NCBI RefSeq assembly: GCF_002234675.1
Contig: NC_019864.2
Coordinates: 15,951,582 to 16,015,581 of the forward strand
Length of the DNA stretch: 64,000 nt
From: Oryzias latipes
Taxonomy: Eukaryota; Chordata; Actinopteri; Beloniformes; Adrianichthyidae
Direction of reading: 5' to 3'
In this document: positions 1-13,759 of the stretch, in pieces
Numbering within the stretch: position 1 is the stretch's first letter
How the letters are laid out: each line of letters opens with the position of its first letter
Notes under the pieces: model-generated
Told to the model about the DNA's origin: nothing
Database searches by the model: none
Seen by the model: only the letters and a program-made list of their open reading frames with translations
Program-made: the position numbers and the translations under genes

Positions 1-2356
1 TGAATCATCAATTGAGCAGACATTCAATATGCTGAGAGAAAAGGGTTCAGGGATTAAAGCCCTGAAGCAAATAAGAGCTGAGGTGGTTACATAAGGGACC
101 TGGCAAAATACTGTCACATGAATTACTTAACACCTTCTGGTTTGCACATATCACATAATTAAAGGGCAGTGGAGAAATTGTGGCACATACGAGAAATAAC
201 AGCAGCTTTTGGCAACAGCAATTAATGTGCAAACTGTCATGCAGCATACACAGCGTCCGCTAGTACCTCATCCTTTCAGTGGAAAGGTAATGAACATCAA
301 GCTGTTATAAATGAACCCAATCAGATGTTCATCTGGCACAGAATTACACACAAATCACCAAAGATAAAGGAATAATTAGACCCACAGGGGGAGTTCATCG
401 TCACTAAAATAAATATCTTTAAGTAAAACCTCTGCCAGGTTTTCATCTATTGTATTTTAAAAATCATGGTGGGTTTCCAAATCTGGCCAAATTAGGCTTG
501 TGTGATAGAAATAGCTGGCAGCTAACCTCTAGTATGATGAGGAAATAAAACCAGTTTATTGGTAGATTCACCACTTTGAAATAATTTAAGTATACCTAAC
601 TTGACATGTGAAAGTACACAAGGCAAATGTTAATATTCAAGCTCACAGGTAGGGTTACTTATATCTTTAGCTTTTCCTTTCTGTCCCCTATTGTCTGTAA
701 CTTTGTAACCCGATTCTCATCATGGCTCTTCACTTGTTCCTCTGCATCAGCCATTTGTTGCGCAAATGGGTCTTTTTACCTTGACATGAAAAATCAAAAT
801 AAGTTGGATCACAAAAAACTTCCCCTGCAAGTCTTCTAATATTATTCATTCTATTTTGTTAGAGTAAAATAAACAAACTTATAGATTTAGGCAGATATTT
901 TAATTTTCAATGGTTTGAGGAGGTCAGCCATGATTTCTCCTGTTGCATTCTTAGTTGCCTATAATTTGGCATGACTGTATGTATTTAAAGTGATACACTT
1001 ATTTTAATCAAAAAATTCTCATTGGTAAATAAATATTGCTGAAAAATATTTATGCCTGAATGTCTGTTTGAAAATTTCACTCTAAAAATGCTTTTTGGTT
1101 TGCATACTGCATGTTAACCTTGAGCTGATATTACTATATTGTTATTTTAAGACCTTTTAAATGTGAATGATTGAAGGCAAATATTAGAAAGATTTATGTT
1201 TAAAAAGTAACTCAGTAATTGCATTTAGTTTGTTTTTGTACTCCTGTGTCATAATAGTTGATGTTTGATACAAGAAAGAGAGGAAAGTATCACAACGGCA
1301 CAACAAGCCTGTTTGTTTCATTCCGATTTTTCTCTTCATTTAAAATGAGCCACACAATATTGATTTGTTTTTCTGAGTGTCTGAAGTGTGTTTCTACCGC
1401 TAACAATAAGCGTGCCTGTCAGGAGTTGTGAAAGGGCCCGAATGCAGGAGTAGAAGAAACTACATTTAATAAATAAATCTTGGGCAAAACAAAAAGCAAA
1501 ATGTGAACTCATTTGGACAAAGCAAAAATTCGAAGTTTGAAATGGGAAGATGGGTGGAGACTCGAGTTTTGACCGGCCGGTAACTAAGAACACCTACAGC
1601 GGCTATCAATAAAAACTAAAACCTGATGCGACTGTCAAATCAGAGCATAAATGAAAACAACACAAAAAATAAAACTTCACAAAAAGCACCACATCAGGCT
1701 CCACAATCAGCCATGTGATGTTTACTCCTTATATTTGATTGGACAATTAAATATTTATTCCACACAGAGGTGAATTTAAGTAACCTTTGTTAAAACAAAT
1801 TCATCAAACTCCTCTTTCCTGTAAATGCAACGTTAAGAAAGGAAAATCCATTAAAAGACAGTCAGGAAGCAGAGCCACAGGGAGAAAAGAAGGAACTGTC
1901 AAAGCAGCTGCTACTGCAGAATACCAACCTTGAACTCTGCTTCTGTAGCTGTAACTATTGATGCTTCTCACACAACTCTGTCTCATCTCCTTTCACTTTG
2001 TCTCTTGTATGCTCTCTCACTCGTTATCTGTTGCTTTTATCAGATTGCGGCCATTTAGTACACGGTAATGATAAAGAAGTCACAGTGGACGGGAAAGCAA
2101 AATGTGGTCTTAAGCTCTGTATCTTCAATCTGAGCGCCTCCTTCCTTTTAAGAAAATTAGTAAGGTATTTAAAGAGTGACTCTGACTAATGTTTGCCTCA
2201 GAGTAGAAGCTGGAGCTCCAAAAATCCCACTACCTTACTTCTTTTCTCTGTCAAAGTCTGTCTGTGTGTGCTGCTGATGACCTTGCACCTAACTCTTCAT
2301 GCAAGTGGCTGCTCTGAGATTCGCTACTCATTTGTTTTGCATTTGTGGCCCTGCAG
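1..2356 (+). other. syt7: syt7 intron sequence (5' part of gene off the left edge)
   Basis: No coding exon that I can support occurs before the C2A exon at 2357. The stretch is AT-rich with stop codons in all frames. It is read as intron because the first exon seen opens with an acceptor and continues the linker of synaptotagmin-7 rather than starting with a methionine. Confidence 0.6.
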
Positions 2357-5300
2357 TTGTCACCAGGCTCAGAGGATGACGATGGTGAAGGGCCTATCAG
2401 TGAAAAGCTGGGCCGGATCCAGTTCAGCATAGGCTACAGCTTCCAGAACACGACACTCACCGTCAAAGTCCTAAAAGGCCAGGACCTGCCGGCCAAGGAC
2501 TTCTCCGGAACCTCAGACCCTTTTGTTAAAATCTACCTGCTGCCCGACAAGAAGCACAAGCTGGAGACCAAGGTTAAGAGGAAGAACCTAAACCCCCACT
2601 GGAACGAAACTTTCCTCTTTGAAGGTCTGTGTTCTAAACACTCATCAAAGCTGGCGTCACTACAGACACTGAGTGACATCATGTTCCAGTAAAAAAGAAA
2701 GAAAAATGTTGATGCTGTTTGATGCTTTTTGAGAGAGTGGGGCATTTGGGATCGTCACAATGAGTGTTTTCAGTCTCCCTGCAGCTTTCTGAGCACTTGC
2801 TAGAAAAACCAGGCTCATTTCCAGTTGATGCAGGAAACTGCCAGGTCTGCCTTTTGTACAAAATTCTGTCCATAACTTTAATAGATAAAACTTCTGACTG
2901 CTGCCCGGAAATGGAGGACATCCAGTAAATTGGCGTAGGATTTAATCTCTAGTTTGGTGGCAACATGGATTAATCCTCCAGGAGTGACAGGGTGGTGTGC
3001 AGTTAAAAATGAGGCAGGCAAAATGATAATTAAAGCTATTAGATGAGACCTCCAGAATATTTCAGTAGTTTAACTTAAAAAATACGTACAGAATCCAAAC
3101 CCATTTAAGACTCCGGATTTCTGATTTGTTCTTATTTGGTCCAATTTTTTAAAAATGTATTACTTTTCATTAAAAAAAGCTTTTAGGAACAGAGATTTGA
3201 GCCACTTTTGACTAGAGTTAACATAAACCTCTTTCATTTTTCCCAATGTTACTGATAAAACTTGCAGGTTTCATCAGTACCATCTGGACTGAGCTCTTGA
3301 CAAATTGCCATCAAACGCTGTTTGGATTTTAGTTTGAAACAAGGAACCCTCCAGACTAATGACATTCAATTTTCCTGGAAAAATAAATTTAAGTAACTTG
3401 TTAGGAAATTATTAATTCCTGACTACTTTGTTTTGAGATCTTTTGTCCATTGTTGTTCCTCGCACAAATAGATTATTTTACCTAATCTTTTTTTTTTAAA
3501 ACAATGTGACAATTTTCACCCTATCAGGAATTAAAAATGGAAACCAGATTGTATTAAAATATGAGTCTCGGAGCTTATTGAGAAGAATTTTACATTTTGA
3601 AAAATTGACGCTACGACGCTTGACGATATTTAAATAATTACTTATTTATTCTGTTGATTTACATTCACATTCATAGCCAGTCCCTTTTGAAATTCCAATG
3701 TTTTTGCCTGACAGCAATGGTTAGACAGAGAAAGAAAAATGTGGATGCAGTCCAAATCTTTTCCAGAGAATCACAAGTGCTGATGAAAAATGAATGAGTT
3801 TGGCTTCCCAGTGAGGAATTCTCCGTAATGATCGCTGTGGGTCATTTGGGAAAACACTGACAATCGCTTTTTACATGCACTTTGGCCTTTGTCAAATTCC
3901 CCTCTGTTAGCACTCTGCTGATAACACCCCCCTCTGCCACACTGTCAGATACAAGCTTCTCACTCTTTGGGACTTTCGCTGCTCCTGGCAGTGTTTTATC
4001 AGCTTCTGTGTCTGTTTCAGGTTTCCCATATGAGAAGGTGAGGGAGCGCACTCTCTACCTGCAGGTTCTGGACTATGACCGCTTCAGCAGAAACGACCCC
4101 ATTGGAGAGGTGTCAATTCCCCTGAACAAAGTGGAACTGGGCCAGATGAAGACCTTCTGGAAGGAGCTCAAGCCCTGCAGTGATGGCAGTGTAAGATGGT
4201 AGAGGCTGTCTGAGGCACATTATTTCCGTGTTGCTTATTAAAGCAAGTGGGACGAGTTTGGGGACGCTTTTCAGCATGTTGGCCTGGTGGATGCAAATTT
4301 AGGATGAGCTACTTTTTTGGCAAAGACTACGATGTCCCTGAAGTGCAAATGACACCAACAAATTACTCAATGCAAAACCATATTAAAGATCACAACGAAA
4401 ATTTAAAAAGCAAAAAAAAAACCCCAAAAAAAACCACACATTACAAGAAATTACATTTAAAAGAAAAATTAAACAAAATAAAAATGAAACGTTTTGGAAA
4501 AGAAACTAACTTCTGGAAATCAAAATGAAATGTTCAAAAACGAAACACAAGAAATTTACTGAAAAAGTAGGTATCTTATGGGATATCCAATCAGTGACGT
4601 CCCATAGTATCTATGTTTTCTAGTTTCTTACTGAGTTAAATTTTTTAACATTTTATTTTGATTTCTGGAAATTCCTTTTGTTTTCTGAATATGTTTTCAT
4701 TTTTTTGAAATTGATTGTGTTTTGGTTGTTTTTTTATTATTTGTTTTACTTTTTTACTTGTAATCTTTTATTTGTTTTTGTGTTTATTTGTTAGCTTGAT
4801 TTGCACTTCAGGGCCACTGCACAAGACCAGACTAACTGTGTTTTGAACTAGAGCTTTGGGGCAGAAAGGACAGCCATATAAGATGCCACAATTTTTTTAT
4901 GAAGTAGGTTTATCAAGGAGGATTCTTGTTCCATTGTGTTTACGCATGTTCTTCTCAGGGGAGACGAGGAGAACTGCTTGTGTCTCTCTGCTACAACCCC
5001 ACTGCCAACACCATCACTGTGAACATCATCAAAGCTCGCAATCTTAAAGCCATGGATATCGGTGGAACTTCAGGTAGACACTCCTCCATGTTTATTCACG
5101 TTCTTCTTTCTTCAACCTGTGCTTGCTGCTCATCCCTCATTCTCTGGATGATGAAGGGTCTGTGGCTTCACTCGCCGCTTTGCCTTCCTCTACAAATATT
5201 TAAAGTCTTGCCTGTGCAGAGGAGAGTCACTGTCTGTTTTAGATAACTGCGGCCGCAAGGTGACATTGCATCAAGCATCTCTCAGATGACCTCTATCTTT

Positions 5301-8300
5301 CTGTTTATCTATGAGGATCAGGAGCCCTCCAACCAAATGTGTATCAGCCAAGTCTGGTTGGTTTTTAAAATAGGCATTTTTTGTGAAAAGTTTTTTTCCC
5401 CCTTTTATTTTGTAAAATCCTTCCAGGTGTAAGAGTGGTAGCTGTTACCTTTATTAAGTTCCCTAGAATAGTTAGACTAAGGCTACGTTCACACTGCAGG
5501 GCCTAATGCTCAATTCCGATTTTTTGAAAAAATCCAATTTTTTTGCAAGGCTGTTCACATTTCCAATTAAATGCAAACTTTTCTGATCTCCTGTGTGACC
5601 ATGAAATGACCCAGAACTGACCTGCATGCGCAGAAGAGTACTCAACGGTGTACGACGTCACTCGTTGTTTGTGGAAGTAGCTAACGTTAATAATGGATGT
5701 CAACAACAGTGTTGTCAACAGCGGAGCTCTTTTTGCATTATTACATTTATTTTCACAAAGGAGCCAGCACAATTACAATCTTCTCATTTTAAGAAGGCAT
5801 TGGAGCCAGGATCGTCTGTGCCCACTGTTGTGGAATAGGGATGTGTATGTGCTGGGGCCGTGCACGTGTGTGTAAGAGAGAGGAGAGTGTGCGTGCAGCA
5901 AGGTAGAGAATGAGGGGGGCAGTGTGGGCGCACATTCATGTTGTGTGTTAGGGAGGAAGGAGAACGGTAATAAAAGAAGGCTTCCCCCATAATAAATCCT
6001 ATGCACTCTTTATTAACCCATTGTGGAGAATCCTGGAGAATCTAAGGGTCCAAACGAGGAAGTGAACCCCGGAGGGGGATACGCCTTCGGTCCACCGCGC
6101 TTCTGACCGCGGTCGGAAAGGGAGAAAAAAAAAAAGTAATCGTGGGAAAGGTTCAACACCAAGCTTGGCCATTTCGCTGGAAATTTAAAAAAAAAAAAAC
6201 GCCCGGTTGTGATAAGAACCCTGGAGTTTGGCCTGAATAGAGCTGTCACCCCAAATATTAATCAAATCGGTGACCTCGCTTCCCTTCCACTGACTGGTCT
6301 CAGCAGCATCGTCCGCCATGGTTGATTTTTATGTTATATCGTTCCTGCCTACTTCAACGCAGAATAATGACGTTTGTAGCGTATCAATGACGTACAGGTC
6401 GGATACATGTGTCCTGGCCGTTCAGACAGAGGTCACATTTGAAAAGATCGGATACGTATCGGATTCAAAGACTGTCATGAAAAGATCAGATACAGGTTGC
6501 ATAGGGGCAAAAAAATTGGAATTGGGTCGTTTCAGCCTGCGGTGTGAACGTAGCCTGAATCCCCTGGCCACTATTTCCATAAATACTTCCTCATTTGTAT
6601 GTTTTCCAGCTTTGGGAATAGGTTGACCTTGAGCTCAGACTCTGTAACTGCTTCCCTGCTGCCTTTTTGACTTAACAATAAGGAGGGTAATTGCAAATCT
6701 GACCCTAAAATCCACTATTCCTGAGCATCTTCGTGATTCTGCTAATATGAACGGCTGCTCACTGCATCTATGTTGCAGACCCCTATGTGAAAGTGTGGCT
6801 CATGCACAAGGACAAGCGTGTAGAGAAGAAGAAGACGGTGGTTATTAAGTGCTGTCTGAACCCAGTCTTCAATGAGTCCTTCCCCTTCGACGTGCCCGCT
6901 CATGTGCTGAGGGAGACCACCATCGTCATCACTGTCATGGACAAGGACCGGCTCAGCCGCAACGACGTGATTGGCAAGGTAACCTGATGTCATGAGGATT
7001 TTTTTTTGCTTTCTCTGATTGAATCCGAGCAAAATAAATCAGTTTAGAGCAACATACTTAAACTTCAACAAGTACGATCATACTTTACATTAAACTATAT
7101 CCCACATTGCCAACACAGTCAGTGTTGCAATGTGGGATATAGGGATCACAGCATTTTAACAGTGAGTTATGTAATGCCTTAGTCACAGGCACCCAAACAG
7201 GGATTGACCCATATGGGTGCTGCGGGTTTTTGGGTTGTCTAAACCCGTGGGGGGTCGTAGACAGGTGCGGCTGCATCTTAAAGGGAGTGCAGGTGTGTCT
7301 TGGACCCGAACAGCCACCTTAAGGGACGTCATGAAAGTGGAACGTATCATTGTTGTGTATTGTGAAGTATTTGTAGGGATAATGTAAGTTAATCACACTT
7401 ATGCCATGTTGTACGGCAATTTAGTCGTTAGTGAGGCTTAGGTTTTGTTTAGGTGTTCACTACGGCCTGTCGCCCGCAGTGAACCACCGAGTGGTCTACA
7501 ACCTTAAAATCGTGTGCAGTATACTTGCACTCCTCATGCAGATTTGCCCCTTTTTTTTTAAAACCTGCAGCCAGCCCGTATCCACCTGTAAGGGTAATAG
7601 GAACTAAGACATCCGGTAACCTGACTAAGGTATAAAAACGGACAAAAATTCAAAGCTACATGAGCAGAATTTTACACTCACAGATCATTTTCTGTTTTTT
7701 CTACCTTTGCAGTAAATTTAAGTGTTTTACCACAAATTATTTACTGTTGGTTGCGAAAAATATTTTGCCTTAACAAATGCAATATGCAATAAGTTCTCTG
7801 AAATTCTGACATATTAAACTAGGGTTGGTTTGCTATATTGGTTTGCTGTTTTGAATTATGTCTTTATCTTCATCAGAAATGTCTCATAAATGTTCTGAAA
7901 CGAATCATTTCAAACTTCTAATCAAAGAATTGTTGTATTCTGTTGGATTTTACTGCAAATAGCAGATGATGTTCCTTGTGAACATATCAGAGTCCATCTG
8001 TGCTTCAGTGTTTTTCCTGAAGAGTTTACAACATCTTTACTTGGAAACTGGGCACCAAACCAAACACCTTCTGCTCACTGTACTGCCACCTTTTTTCTTG
8101 AGCCACAGCTGCCTCTAAATCACTGATAACTCCTGCATTTGTCGCTTTACTTAAGCCTGGCAGATGGTTAGCTTAGCACAAACATAGAAATCTGTGCAAA
8201 TGACCAGTCAGTTTTACAGATGAGAAAATCTGTCTCCCATCACCTTTGCAATCTATTTTGGCACAGAGCAAAAACCAGATAATTTCTATGGAAGGAATAC

Positions 8301-9220
8301 AACTAAAACTGCAAACATTCTTATCCTTACAGCTGTGATGATTATCTGCAAAGATATGTGTGAGAATTTACAAGTTTCAAATGTTAAAATATACATTTTA
8401 AATTAATTCAGGCTTCTTTTCGCACTAATAACATCTGACAGTCTGCTTCACCCCATGTTGCTCTCTGACCATTATTCTTATGCAAACATTTCCAGCTCAT
8501 TAAGGTTTGGAGGCTTTTAGGATTTAATTGCATTAAAAAAAAAAGATGTGTTTTTTTAAGACTGTCTTTGAATTTCTAAAAAAAACAGCTGTGTTTGCTG
8601 GTTTTTTTCCACATGAAGTGAAACGTCCTCATTTCAACTTGACCTGAGGGCATTGCTCAAGTCATAAGCCTAATTTTTCTGTCATTTATTTGACTTGTGT
8701 AGCTGTATGTGCAAAAAGACAAATTTTGAATCAAAATGACACTGATCAGTTGTGTCTAGTTAAAGTTCAAACTAATACTATCGTTTTTCATGGTTGATTA
8801 TGGATTACTATTACTCACGGTTTAATTTTTTTTTCTTCTTCTTCAACATGTTCATGGGCCACCGTAGTTTTAGCTTGTTGATGAACCGAGACCTCTATCT
8901 TGATGTGTTAATTTCTTCCAACACAATGTCCCCCAAAGTAAATCTTGTAGAAAAAGTGTTATCTGAGCTGGAATGAACCAAAATTTACCTAAATGACTAT
9001 AAAAAAAAAAAAAAAACTCTTTTTTTTTCAAAAAGTTGAAGCGGTTCAACAATTGTTCTTGTCTGGGACATGTTATGGAGGTTACACAGTGATTGTGTTT
9101 CTGGTCTGCCCTCAGATTTACCTTTCATGGAAGAGTGGACCTGCAGAAGTGAAACACTGGAAAGACATGCTCGCTCGGCCGCGTACAAACGTCGCCCAGT
9201 GGCACGCTCTCAAAGCCTGA
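2357..9220 (+). CDS. syt7: synaptotagmin-7, C-terminal C2A-C2B part (5 exons, 5' partial)
   Basis: Coding exons are 2357-2624, 4021-4190, 4959-5073, 6779-6978 and 9116-9220 (stop TGA 9218-9220); all junctions are GT-AG and the phases join without a break to give 285 residues. The product is the high-affinity calcium sensor synaptotagmin-7, which acts in slow and asynchronous exocytosis, synaptic vesicle replenishment and lysosome exocytosis. C2A is recognised by [19 protein letters not shown] and [21 protein letters not shown]2B by [15 protein letters not shown] and [14 protein letters not shown], ending WHALKA. The five aspartates expected to bind calcium are present in each C2 domain, so both should bind calcium and acidic phospholipid. 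The N-terminal luminal tail, membrane span and alternatively spliced linker are upstream of the window. The 5' edge of the first exon (after CTGCAG at 2351-2356) is the least certain boundary. Whether this is the a or b teleost duplicate cannot be told here. Confidence 0.96.
4336..4813. repeat. foldback (palindromic) MITE in syt7 intron
   Basis: The ends are the exact inverted repeat ccctgaagtgcaaat (4336-4350 and its complement at 4799-4813). The A/T-rich interior continues the pairing as A-rich sequence on the left and T-rich on the right, around a centre near 4580-4600. No coding capacity. Class is not determined; it lies between the third and second C2A/C2B exons and should be spliced out. 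Confidence 0.65.
5481..6555. mobile_element. nonautonomous DNA transposon with 20-bp TIRs in syt7 intron
   Basis: The left end ggctacgttcacactgcagg (5481-5500) matches the complement of the right end (6536-6555) at 19 of 20 positions. Inner ends are also related (tcaattccgattttttg near the left end; aaaaaattggaattggg near the right). The 1.08-kb interior shows no transposase and includes a GC-rich patch at 6040-6120. Flanks give no clean target duplication (TAA left, TGA right), so a PIF/Harbinger-type 3-bp site is possible but unproven; hAT is the alternative. Confidence 0.7.
7095..7142. repeat. 48-nt near-perfect hairpin
   Basis: ctatatcccacattgc pairs with gcaatgtgggatatag; the stem extends through caacac/gtgttg with one unpaired C and a short loop. 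It lies in the syt7 intron just before 7160-7620, a GC-richer stretch that looks like a dispersed repeat. It could be a tiny palindromic element, a transposon terminus or a hairpin RNA. Confidence 0.6.
7160..7620. repeat. probable dispersed repeat in syt7 intron
   Basis: Base composition changes sharply from the AT-rich intron (blocks such as gggtgctgcgggtttttggg and the repeated gttcactacggcctgtc-type text). No open frame and no second copy in this window, so identification as a repeat rests on general look only. Confidence 0.35.
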
Positions 9221-12200
9221 TCGCACCACCCAGCTTCCTCCATGGCCCCATCTCCTATCCCCCCTCCCTCTCCCTACTCCCACTCCCTTCCTTATGCACA
9301 AGACTGACTTGCTGCCAGGCTGCAAAACACGGGTACAATTAGCCATCTGCTCTCTTAAACCTTTAAACTCTTCTCTTTTCTTTCGAATTCTCAATTTCCT
9401 CTCCTCTTTTTTTTTTTGCTTCTGTTCCCAATTCTTCCTTGTACTTGTGCAGTTGTGTCTCAGTTTTTGTCTCCACTTTGCCAAAAGCCCCCCCCCCCTC
9501 ATTTCTATCTGTCTGTACGTCTGTGTATTTATCCACATGATCTAATAAGCATTTTTCTTTTTTGGATCCCTAACTTTTGAACTGCACTGTCGCCTTATCC
9601 AAGGTGCCAGTCCCGTAGATCACAGAGAAACTTCTACAGTGATTGATCTCCTTTATTCCTGTTGTACGATTACTACAATATTATACAGTATGTACTATAT
9701 GTACATATATTATTATAGGATAGATTGACAGATTGTCCCTTATATTCACACATATTGAACCCCATGTTTTTTCACATCCCTTCTGTCTCATTATATTTAT
9801 CATCCTTGTTAAGTGTGCTACAAGCTCTGTTCTGCGTCCCCCCCCCCCTCTTAAAAAGTGGATTAAACTTCAGCTGAGGTTATTGAAAACAGTCAATGCT
9901 TGGTTTGCAGTGAAACAAGCTGAACTCCAGAGTGATGTTTCCTTCCCTCTATCTTTCTCTTTCTCTGCTCTTCTTTTTCGTTTTCTCTTCCTATCATAAA
10001 CCCACCTTTAACCTCGCGCACAATATTAGTAAATGACTTGCCTCGCCCCACCCATTTTTCTGGAGCCTTCCTTGTCGTCTGTGTGCCGTGGGTGCTGTGC
10101 TGTAGCTTTAAAAATCGAAAAAGAGATTAAAAACAATTACAAAAAAAAAGAACTTTTGCAAAGTGGAAAAGTGGGAACACAAACTTGTGAAAGGGTTCAC
10201 TCCTGATTTTTCCAGACTTAACAAGTCGTGACACGGAGAGAGAAAAAAGAAGATGTCGATGCAGCAACAACAAAGAAACAAGAAAACAAATCTTTCTATC
10301 TGGAGATTCTATGATGTCACTTTTCACAGCATCATCTACTGGAGAAACTATTTGAAACCCATTAAATCTTCTTCCAAAGTTGATACACAAGCAAAGATTT
10401 CAATTTGTACTCTTTGTGTACATGCATTTGGTTGTGTGCACACTATGACATATTTGTGCTGCCCTGTGCTCTTGTTTTAGGCTGGTGGGCGTTGATCTCC
10501 ACCAGGTTTGACTCTATGGTGTGTCATGTTAACGTGTGCCTGCTGGTGAGTGTGCATTCACAGGAGGAAAATGGGTTGAAAATGGGCAGAAATCTTCTCT
10601 TTTCTCTTTCTCCTTTTGTGCTCTTCTTGCTCTTCTTACTGCCATCCTTTCCCCATATTCTACTGCCCTGCCTTCCGAAAGAGGGCGCGGGGGAGTTCAT
10701 TTTGCACTTTTTAAAATGTAATAACAATAATAATAATGATAGTTTTGATGATGATTATAGCTGTGGTGAAAATCAAGGGAGGGGTATCTGAGGGGGCGGG
10801 CAGCAGTCGGGGAGAGGTGAGGTCTGTTTGATTTCAGGGTCTGGGGATGAGGTGAAGATCACAGAGAAGGTGGGGCTCTCATCTTCCTATTTTTGCCATT
10901 GTTGTCATCCCTTGTGCAGCAGTGTTTGAATGTGTGTACTTGTATGGCAGCTACAGCCTCCTGGTGGCAGAGCGCAAGTGTCTGAAATGTCAGGTCAGGA
11001 TGAAGTTGTAGCATCAGACTCGTCTGTGTGTCACACAGAGGCGGATCAGCCCAGCGGTGTGTCGATCACCAAGAAGCCTGTCTGAGACACAAGCAACAGT
11101 CCGCACTTCTGTCCAGGGAGTTGAGCAACATGCAGAAATGCAAGCAGAAGTCATCCTCTGCACTGACTAAAACCTCTGAGTTATAGCTGCAGTTCACAGG
11201 AACTGTATCACTGATGGGTGTGATATTAGATGATGGCTTGATCTGCCGCTGAGATCCTGCTGAAACAGATTAGATATCGTCTCTGCACTGAGTGCTTGAG
11301 AGCAGCAGAGAGTACTGTAGCGGTACAGTGGCGCGGTGGTCCGTGAGGCACATCCTGCAGCAAAAACTTGCTAAAAGCTGAATTTTGTCCTTTTCTGATT
11401 TTATTTAGCTCTGACTGTTTTGTGTCACTGCACGGTTGTCTTTTCAAGAGGGGTTTGACTATTAAATGAAATGAATCCCATCTTTGTGGCTTAGTGCAGT
11501 TCCCATTATTTCAGACGAGTTTCATGCTCGCTCGAATTTGTGCTAAAGATAAAGATGCAGTTACGCCTGTGATCCGTGTTGCTCCACACCGAGCGTTTCC
11601 ATGAGCTGCTCTGAGCAGCACACGGCATGCGGAGAATATTTCATGCCCCATACAGGAGCTGGCTGCTGCGATGCGCTGATCCAGTCCAGCACCCTTCAGA
11701 ACAATTGGGCAGCAGTGGAACAGGGCCCACTGTTTTGACAGCCACTGCCTGCAATGTCACAGTACATTACTCTTCCATTACAAAGACAGAAAGGAGCAAT
11801 TTTTGCTTTCTTGGACCTGGAGCACTTGCTACAGAAGTAACTCCTATCCTTAACAAAAAACACACAACGTGAAGCATCAGAAAACATGAGTGCTCCTTTA
11901 TGGACTCAGTCCTAATCTCATTTGCTACAGTCTCCTCCTTTATCCTAAAAGAGCTTGGACCAAAAGAAAATCAGTAATTTATCTAGAATGCATGTTTTAG
12001 GACTTGGAGAGAATGCAAAGCTCTGACAGAAAGCTTACAGGTGACGCTGCTTGACGGCAAAATACTGCACAAGTTTTATATTAAACACAGCAGTAATCTG
12101 TCCTTAAAATGTCGGAAAGCTAAAGAATAGAGTGATTTTTTAAGAGATGATTAGCTTTTCCTAAAGCAAATGAAGAATACTGTAAATACTGAAAGAGTAA

Positions 12201-13759
12201 ACAAATATATAGTCATAATCATAAAAAACCTCACCTTGTAATCTTCAGTTCAGTCTACGCAAACGTATTTGCATTTGAATATGGCTAACATACTCTAATT
12301 TGTTGTTAACCATGACTTTGGTATTGTGCTCCCCCCAAAAGCTCAGTTGAAACCATGAATAGCCTTACAAACTTTTTTTAAAATGTAAAATATTAAGAAA
12401 AAAAACGTTTAATTTCTTTTCTGTTAAAAATTTGGCAGAAACAAGAAGACTTAGAAGCATCAGAACAAAAATGTTAAAGTTACACACGTTTACAATTAAG
12501 AAAATCTTACCAGAAACATTTAATACAAAGGTGCTTAAACAGAAGTTACAGTTTATGATTAAATCAAACCACTCTGATGGAAACAGAGTCACTAACAGAA
12601 AAGCTTCATTTCAAACACCGTTAGGAAAACAAGTTTGCTGGACTGCAGAGACGCAGTCGTGGACTGTGGGAGTTGCTGGATGAAAGTGTGGCTCAGTGAT
12701 GAATCATAATTCTGCAGAAAGATTATGCTGAAAGTTTAGTTTGCTATTTCTATTCCTAATAAAAAAATATATTTTATTTGGACTGATCATTTCAGCAGAT
12801 GTGAGTGATATACATCAACAATGACAGTTACATTTACACAGTAAAAGAACAGGTGAGCACTGTTAAAAAATGTCATCTTTCTGTTAGAAGTCTGTGCTTT
12901 ATAGAATCACTGAATCTGTAAAAATATAACATGTTTTAATTTTGATATGCAGCATAGTAATGTCAATGATTCCGAAAAGCTTCAGGGCTCCAGGACTTCA
13001 GGTTTTAAAATTTTATGCCCCAGATTTGTTTGGATATACACAAACTCCTAAATTTTAATGGACTCCAAAGCATAAAATCCTCCCTGCTACACTGCTGTGA
13101 CTGGGAGCCTTCGTGGGTTTTCTGAGAATACGAAAAATAAAAAATAAATAGTAAGAAAACAAGAAGACAAATGCTCAGCTTCTTTTTTTAGAACCACAAC
13201 ATGTTTGCTTTATATTTGCTCATGTTGTCATTGCCAGCTGTCAAACAGCCTCATGGCACCGAAATAAATGATAAAGCGGTTTCCATATCCCAGATTACTG
13301 CAGTGCCACTTGTCCCACAGCTCCAAATATGTTTTGTTTTCTTGGCACCACCTAAGTCAAAAACGACCTTCAGCCATTCGGAGCTGACAAATATAGCCGG
13401 GCAGGGATGCAGATGCTCTCGGATAAATTCAGCTTGTGTTCAGGTCTTCTACTCTTTTACAGCACGGCAACAATTCTTCATCTGAACCAATTAGCAGGCA
13501 AATTACTGTTTGAGTTAACTGGTTATAGTCTATAGGGCTTACATGGCAGTCATACACTTTTTTTCAAAACTGCCTCACCAGCTGAGTGAAACAAGAATGA
13601 TGTTAGTTTTCCCTGCTAATTTCTGGAATAAAGTTTGATTATTAAGGCTGGCTACTGATCCCTACTGGAGCGCTCATTATTAGTTATCCTAAATGTACTA
13701 CAGACAATCATATCCGCCCTAAAGATGAGAAGAACTTAAAGAAATCCAGGAAGTACGAT

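Noticed and set aside
2042-2064. Possible 23-base micro-exon of syt7 (acceptor ttatcag, donor gtaatg)
   Set aside because: Splice words fit, but the piece is too short to match anything in the known linker and one frame has a stop. Such chance pairs are common in introns.
9125-9538. 137-codon minus-strand frame over the last syt7 exon
   Set aside because: It is a shadow of the syt7 coding exon and the pyrimidine-rich 3'UTR.
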